NCBI GenBank assembly: GCA_017889845.1 | Contig: JAGGAJ010000067.1 | Span: 1-9,424 of the forward strand | Length of the DNA stretch: 9,424 bases | Source of the DNA: Deltaproteobacteria bacterium | Lineage (GTDB): Bacteria > Desulfobacterota > Deferrimicrobia > Deferrimicrobiales > Deferrimicrobiaceae | Direction of reading: 5' to 3' | Part shown: positions 5,746 to 9,424 of the stretch, piece after piece | Layout: every line of letters begins with the position of its first letter | How positions within the stretch are numbered: the first letter of the stretch is position 1 | The notes under the pieces: generated by a model | Told to the model about the DNA's origin: nothing | Databases searched by the model: none | The model's input: the letters and a program-made list of their open reading frames with translations, nothing else | Made by a program: the position numbers and the translations under genes

Positions 5746-7017
5746 CTACTCCCGCACGCGGGCGATGTCCGCGCCCAGGGAGGACAGCTTGTTCTCCAGC
5801 GACTCGTACCCCCGGTCGAGGTGGTAGATCCGGAGCACCTCGGTGGTCCCGGAGGCCGCCAATCCCGCCAGAACGAGGGACGCCGAGGCCCGGAGGTCCG
5901 TCGCCATCAGCGGCGCGCCGGAAAGTCCCTGCACCCCCTTGACCGCGGCGGTGTTCCCGGAGACGTCGATCCGGCCCCCCATCCTCCGGAGTTCCGCAAC
6001 GTGCATGAACCGGTTCTCGAAGATCGTCTCCGACACGATGCTGAACCCGTCCCCGAGACACATGTACGCCATGAACTGGGCCTGCACGTCCGTCGGGAAG
6101 CCCGGGTACGGCGCCGTCTTCATGTTGACCGACCGGATCGGCCCCGCCCGCCGCACGCGAACGAAGCCGTTGGCGACCTCGACCTCGGCCCCGCTCTCCT
6201 GGAGTTTCTCCAGCACCGCGTCCATCGCCCCGCCGTCCGCGCCCAGGGCCGTCACGTCCCCCCCGGTGATCGCCCCGGCGAGCAGGAGCGTGGCCGCCTC
6301 GATCCGGTCCGCCATCACTTCGTGCCGGGCCCCCCGCAGGGAACGCACCCCGCGGACCGTGATCTCGTCGGTTCCCTCCCCCTCGATGTCGGCGCCCATT
6401 GCGCGCAGGAGGCGGGCGAGGTCGCACACCTCGGGCTCCCGCGCCGCGTTCTTGAGGACCGTCGTCCCTTCCGCGAGTGCGGCGGCCATCATCAGGTTCT
6501 CCGTCCCGGTGACGGTCTTCAGGTCGAAATAGACTGGTGCGCCCCGGAGACGGTCCGCCGCCGCCTCGATGTACCCCTCGGAGAGGGTCGTCCTGGCTCC
6601 CAGGAGTTCCAGCCCCTTCAGATGCTGGTCGATGGGGCGGGGACCGATGGCGCACCCTCCCGGCAGGGAGATCCGGGCCCGGCCGTACCGCGCCAGGAGG
6701 GGACCCAGAACCAGGACGGACGCGCGCATCGTCTTGACGAGGTCGTAGGGGGCCTCTGCCTCCCCCGGTTCCCCGGATGCGACTCGAAGGAGCCGGGAGC
6801 GATCCGTCCCCCCGGCGTCCTGCGTGACCGTGGCGCCGAGGATCCCCAGGAGCTTCCCGAAGGTGGCGATGTCCCTCAGGCGCGGCGCGCCGACGATCTC
6901 CACCGGGCCGTCGGCGAGGAGTGCGGCCGCCATGGCCGGCAGCACCGCGTTCTTCGCGCCGGACACGCGGCAGGTCCCGGACAGGCGCCTGCCTCCCCGT
7001 ATGACGAAGATTTCCAG
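5746..7017 (-). CDS. murA: UDP-N-acetylglucosamine 1-carboxyvinyltransferase MurA (CTG start)
   Basis: MurA transfers enolpyruvate from PEP to UDP-GlcNAc, the first committed step of peptidoglycan synthesis and the target of fosfomycin. The protein is 423 residues with the start used here. The catalytic loop GGCAIGPRPIDQHLKGLE has the fosfomycin-sensitive cysteine (C122, equivalent to E. coli C115). The substrate-site SGAKNAVLP and the PYPGFPTDVQAQFMAYM block are intact. The frame upstream of SGAKN reads MEIFVIRGGRRLSGTCRV, the normal MurA first strand, back to an in-frame TAA at 7032-7030. No ATG, GTG or TTG lies in that segment; GTG at 6966 would remove the first strand. The CTG at 7017-7015 has AAGGAG 8 bases upstream and places the conserved pair at K22-N23, the E. 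coli numbering. Confidence 0.95.
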   Translation of the reverse strand: MEIFVIRGGRRLSGTCRVSGAKNAVLPAMAAALLADGPVEIVGAPRLRDIATFGKLLGILGATVTQDAGGTDRSRLLRVASGEPGEAEAPYDLVKTMRASVLVLGPLLARYGRARISLPGGCAIGPRPIDQHLKGLELLGARTTLSEGYIEAAADRLRGAPVYFDLKTVTGTENLMMAAALAEGTTVLKNAAREPEVCDLARLLRAMGADIEGEGTDEITVRGVRSLRGARHEVMADRIEAATLLLAGAITGGDVTALGADGGAMDAVLEKLQESGAEVEVANGFVRVRRAGPIRSVNMKTAPYPGFPTDVQAQFMAYMCLGDGFSIVSETIFENRFMHVAELRRMGGRIDVSGNTAAVKGVQGLSGAPLMATDLRASASLVLAGLAASGTTEVLRIYHLDRGYESLENKLSSLGADIARVRE

Positions 7018-7025
7018 ACTGCACG

Positions 7026-7031
7026 CTCCTT
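7026..7031 (-). promoter_or_regulatory. Ribosome binding site supporting the murA CTG start
   Basis: AAGGAG on the minus strand overlaps the prmC stop codon TAA (7032-7030) and ends 8 bases before the CTG at 7017-7015, an ideal Shine-Dalgarno spacing. An out-of-frame GTG at 7024-7022 is only one base from the site and opens a different frame, so it does not explain murA translation. Confidence 0.7.
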
Positions 7032-7878
7032 ACAGCGGGTTCGCCCACCCCGCGTACCGGTCCCGCCCCGCGAGGTCCCGGAAGATCCCCAGGAATCGCA
7101 ACGATCCCCCCGGGAGGGCTGCAACCGCCGCTCCCTGGCCCGCGCCGATCTCGCACCACAGCTCCCCGCCCGGAGACAGGAGCGCCCCCGCTCCGGCGAC
7201 GAGGCGCCGCAGGACGGACAGCCCGTCGGGCCCCGCAAGCAGCGCCCTGGGAGGTTCGTGCTCGCGCACCCCGGCGGGCAGGGATCCCCACTCCCCATCG
7301 GCGACGTACGGGGGGTTGGAGACCACTACATCAAATCGACCCCCGCATTTCAAGGCGGAATCCGCGTCGCAGCAGGCGAACAGGACCCTGTCCGCGACGC
7401 CGTGGCGCCTTGCGTTCTTCCGGGCCGTGCGCAACGCTCCCGGCGAGATGTCGGTCGCCACCAGGCGGGCGGACGGGAGCTCGGCGGCGAGGGTCACCGC
7501 GATGGCCCCGCTTCCGGTCCCTGCGTCCAGTGAGAGGGACGGCTCCGCCCCTTTCCGGCGAAGGACCGCCAGGGCCCGCTCCACGAGCCCCTCGGTCTCC
7601 GGCCGCGGGATGAGGGTCTCGGGTGAGAGGAGGAATTCCCTCCCGAAGAAATCCCACGCGCCGAGGACGTACTGGAGCGGTTCTCCCGCGGCGCGCCGCG
7701 TGACTAGGCGGAGGAGCCGGTCCGGCGCACCCACCGCCTCCGCGTCCATCGAGAGGAACAGTCGGCCCCGCGGGACGCCGGTGACCGCGGAAACCAGGAT
7801 CTCCGCCTCCCCGGGAGCGGCGTCCGGAACCGCCGCCATCTGCCGGCGGCACAGCGCGAGCAGTTCCGAGAGGAGCAC
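7030..7878 (-). CDS. prmC: Peptide chain release factor glutamine N5-methyltransferase
   Basis: PrmC methylates the glutamine of the GGQ motif in release factors, which is needed for efficient peptide release. The 282-residue protein has the helical N-terminal substrate domain with GEPLQYVLG (65-73), then the methyltransferase domain. The SAM-binding motif is DAGTGSGAIAV (118-128) and the catalytic NPPY is at 188-191; PRPETE (91-96) is also a family signature. The start is a GTG at 7878-7876, directly after the prfA TAA with no gap. No strong Shine-Dalgarno site is visible, so re-initiation after prfA is likely. The next in-frame ATG (codon 14) would remove part of the first conserved helix and has no ribosome site. 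Placement directly after its substrate gene prfA is typical. Confidence 0.96.
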   Translation of the reverse strand: MLLSELLALCRRQMAAVPDAAPGEAEILVSAVTGVPRGRLFLSMDAEAVGAPDRLLRLVTRRAAGEPLQYVLGAWDFFGREFLLSPETLIPRPETEGLVERALAVLRRKGAEPSLSLDAGTGSGAIAVTLAAELPSARLVATDISPGALRTARKNARRHGVADRVLFACCDADSALKCGGRFDVVVSNPPYVADGEWGSLPAGVREHEPPRALLAGPDGLSVLRRLVAGAGALLSPGGELWCEIGAGQGAAVAALPGGSLRFLGIFRDLAGRDRYAGWANPL

Positions 7879-8946
7879 TTAGCCGGTTTTCTGGAGCGCC
7901 TCGACCTGGGCCTGCGCCGTCAGGGCGTCGATGAAGGGGTCGAAGCCGCCGGAAAGGACGGCGGCGAGCTGGTGCACCGTCAGCCCGATGCGGTGGTCCG
8001 TCACGCGGTTCTGCGGGAAGTTGTACGTCCGGATCCGCTCGCTCCGGTCTCCCGTGCCCACCTGGGAGCGGCGCAGGTCGGCGCGCTCGGAGCGGCGCTT
8101 CTCGATCTCCGCGTCGTAGATGCGGGAGCGCAGGATCTTCAGCGCCTTCGACTTGTTCTTCAGCTGCGACTTCTCGTCCTGGCACTGCACCACCAGCCCC
8201 GTGGGGACGTGGGTGATCCGGACCGCGGAGTCGGTGGTGTTGACGCTCTGCCCCCCCGGCCCGGAGGAGCGGAACACGTCGATCCGCAGATCATCGGGAT
8301 TGATCTGTACGTCCACCTCCTCCGCCTCGGGCATCACGGCCACCGTCACCGTGGAGGTGTGGATCCTCCCCCCCGCCTCCGTCGCGGGCACGCGCTGCAC
8401 CCGGTGAACCCCGCTTTCGAACTTGAGGCGGCTGTACGCGCCCTTCCCCTCGATCATGGCGATCACTTCCTTGGTCCCCCCCAGCCCCGTCTCGCTGCGC
8501 GAGAGGACCTCGGCCTTCCACCCCTTGCCGTCCGCGTACATCGAGTAGGCGCGGAACAGCTCCGTGGCGAAGAGGGACGCCTCCTCCCCGCCGGCCCCGG
8601 CGCGGATCTCGATGAGGATGTTCTTGTCGTCGTTGGGATCCTTCGGTATGAGGAGAAGACGGACTTCCCTCTCCAGGCGCTCCAGCTCATCCGAGAGGCG
8701 GGAGATCTCCTCCCGGGCCATCGCCTTCATCTCCGGGTCCGTCTCCGTGTCCAGCAAGGCGCGGTTCTCTCCGAGCTCCCGCTCGATCCTCCGGTATCGC
8801 GCGTGCGCCTCGGACACGGGGCGCAGTTCGGCGATCTCCCTGCCGATCCGCTGCATCTCCCGCGGGTTCCCCGTCACCGACGGGTCCGACAGGAGCCGCT
8901 CGAGATCCGGGAGCCGGGCCGCCGCCGCTTCGAGCTTATCCCACAA
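7879..8946 (-). CDS. prfA: Peptide chain release factor 1
   Basis: RF1 recognises UAA and UAG in the ribosomal A site and triggers peptide release. The 355-residue protein has the normal length. The stop-codon recognition tripeptide is PAT (187-189, in VQRVPATEAGG), which marks RF1; RF2 has SPF. The catalytic GGQ is at 231-233 in RSSGPGGQSVN, with Q233 the PrmC target. The start is a TTG at 8946-8944. GGAGG (8957-8953) lies 6 bases upstream, and the N-terminus MWDKLEAAAARLPDLERLLSDP minus its last residues matches the family opening, while the next ATG is codon 31. The gene overlaps the end of the DUF1385 gene by 11 bases. Its own stop is TAA, which both RF1 and RF2 can read. Confidence 0.97.
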   Translation of the reverse strand: MWDKLEAAAARLPDLERLLSDPSVTGNPREMQRIGREIAELRPVSEAHARYRRIERELGENRALLDTETDPEMKAMAREEISRLSDELERLEREVRLLLIPKDPNDDKNILIEIRAGAGGEEASLFATELFRAYSMYADGKGWKAEVLSRSETGLGGTKEVIAMIEGKGAYSRLKFESGVHRVQRVPATEAGGRIHTSTVTVAVMPEAEEVDVQINPDDLRIDVFRSSGPGGQSVNTTDSAVRITHVPTGLVVQCQDEKSQLKNKSKALKILRSRIYDAEIEKRRSERADLRRSQVGTGDRSERIRTYNFPQNRVTDHRIGLTVHQLAAVLSGGFDPFIDALTAQAQVEALQKTG

Positions 8947-9424
8947 GGGCGGCCTCCGCGACCGGCGTCCCCGACACGCGCCGGAAGGATTCGATGGCCA
9001 CCTCGATCTGGGACGGGTCCGGTTCGCGGGTGGTCAGGCGCTGGAGCCACAGGCCCGGCGCGACCAGGACCCGGAACAGGGGGGACCCCATCCTCCGGGC
9101 CGAAAGCCGCAGGACCTCGTACGAAATCCCCGCGATGGCCGGGATGAGGGGGATCCGGAGCAGCGCCTTCGCCAGGAGGGAACTCTCCCTGGGGATGAGG
9201 GAGAAGACGAGAATGCTGATCACCATGACGAAAAGAAGGAAGCTCGTGCCGCACCGGGGATGCAGGCGGGAATATTCCCCCACCGATTCCGGCGTCAGCG
9301 CGGCCTTCCCCTCGTACGCGTTGATCACCTTGTGCTCCGCCCCGTGGTACTGGAATACCCGCCGGATATCCTTCATCAGGGTGATCCCCGCGATGTACAG
9401 GACGAAGACCAGCACCCGGATCGC
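8936..9424 (-). CDS. DUF1385 (YqhQ-like) membrane protein, N-terminus outside the window
   Basis: The visible 162 residues continue an open frame from the right edge, so the N-terminus is missing. A GTG at 9415 is inside the gene and is not a convincing start. Hydrophobic segments are seen near the left end of the fragment (VLVFVLYIAGITL), in the middle (FLLFVMVISILVFSLI) and in LLRIPLIPAIAGI. The signature block FQYHGAEHKVINAYEG, with its two histidines, and the HPRCGTSFLLF block identify the DUF1385/YqhQ family. The biochemical function of the family is not known to me. In several lineages it stands next to prfA, often with rpmE further upstream, as I recall. The stop TAA overlaps the prfA start region by 11 bases, so the two are probably co-translated. 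Confidence 0.92.
   Translation of the reverse strand, partial: AIRVLVFVLYIAGITLMKDIRRVFQYHGAEHKVINAYEGKAALTPESVGEYSRLHPRCGTSFLLFVMVISILVFSLIPRESSLLAKALLRIPLIPAIAGISYEVLRLSARRMGSPLFRVLVAPGLWLQRLTTREPDPSQIEVAIESFRRVSGTPVAEAALVG

Noticed and set aside
4638..5942. Long plus-strand frame opposite hisD, plus similar ones at 1674-2486 and 7972-9147
   Set aside because: Arg/Pro/His-rich shadow translations with no motif; the opposing genes are unambiguous.
5746..6966. murA starting at GTG 6966
   Set aside because: This start deletes the conserved first beta strand and begins directly before SGAKN. The upstream frame encodes a normal MurA N-terminus, so the GTG is internal.
5413..7533. 706-codon open frame on the plus strand opposite hisD, murA and prmC
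   Set aside because: The translation is a low-complexity Arg/Pro/Gly/His-rich product typical of the antisense strand of GC-rich genes. The minus strand carries three intact enzymes with catalytic motifs, and no ribosome site or domain is seen on the plus strand.
8936..9415. GTG at 9415 as the start of the DUF1385 protein
   Set aside because: The frame stays open to the window edge and the family is longer than 159 residues, with further sequence before the FQYHGAEHK block. The gene is simply cut off.

Overview
The window is a densely packed block of housekeeping genes, all read from the minus strand. By eye about two thirds of the bases are G or C, and codon third positions are mostly G or C, which also produces long meaningless open frames on the plus strand. 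The proteins are ordinary bacterial types. The order yqhQ-like, prfA, prmC, murA, his cluster, HIT protein, then rpsU and yqeY resembles what I recall from high-GC Desulfobacterota/Deltaproteobacteria (Geobacter-like and related uncultivated lineages). That placement is an inference from gene order and composition, not from a search.

Layout in transcription order (right to left). A DUF1385/YqhQ membrane protein enters from the right edge without its N-terminus (9424-8936). Then come release factor RF1 (prfA, 8946-7879), its glutamine methyltransferase (prmC, 7878-7030) and the first committed enzyme of peptidoglycan precursor synthesis (murA, 7017-5746). The histidine genes follow: hisD (5732-4437), hisB (4437-3847), hisH (3833-3180), hisA (3166-2435), hisF (2426-1647) and hisI (1650-1300). 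After them are a HinT-like HIT hydrolase (1303-956) and a PpnP-type nucleoside phosphorylase (943-668). Genes in this run either overlap by 1 to 11 bases or are separated by 0 to 13 bases, so they look like one operon with translational coupling.

A 99-base AT-rich gap (569-667) holds a hairpin that overlaps the ppnP stop codon, a T tract and a likely promoter. It separates this operon from a second unit, rpsU (568-371) and yqeY (368 to the left edge, C-terminus missing). That unit is probably the start of the classical rpsU-(yqeY)-dnaG-rpoD macromolecular synthesis operon.

Functionally, PrmC methylates the GGQ glutamine of RF1. HisH and HisF form the two-subunit IGP synthase, acting after HisI and HisA and before HisB. 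HisD carries out the last two steps. hisG, hisC, hisE and a histidinol-phosphate phosphatase are not in the window, although the cluster is contiguous.

I found no mobile element, CRISPR array, RNA gene or novel defence or biosynthetic system. The most notable observation is that murA has no ATG, GTG or TTG at the position its protein requires. It appears to start at a CTG placed 8 bases after a good Shine-Dalgarno sequence. It is also the third of three consecutive genes with different non-ATG starts (prfA TTG, prmC GTG, murA CTG).
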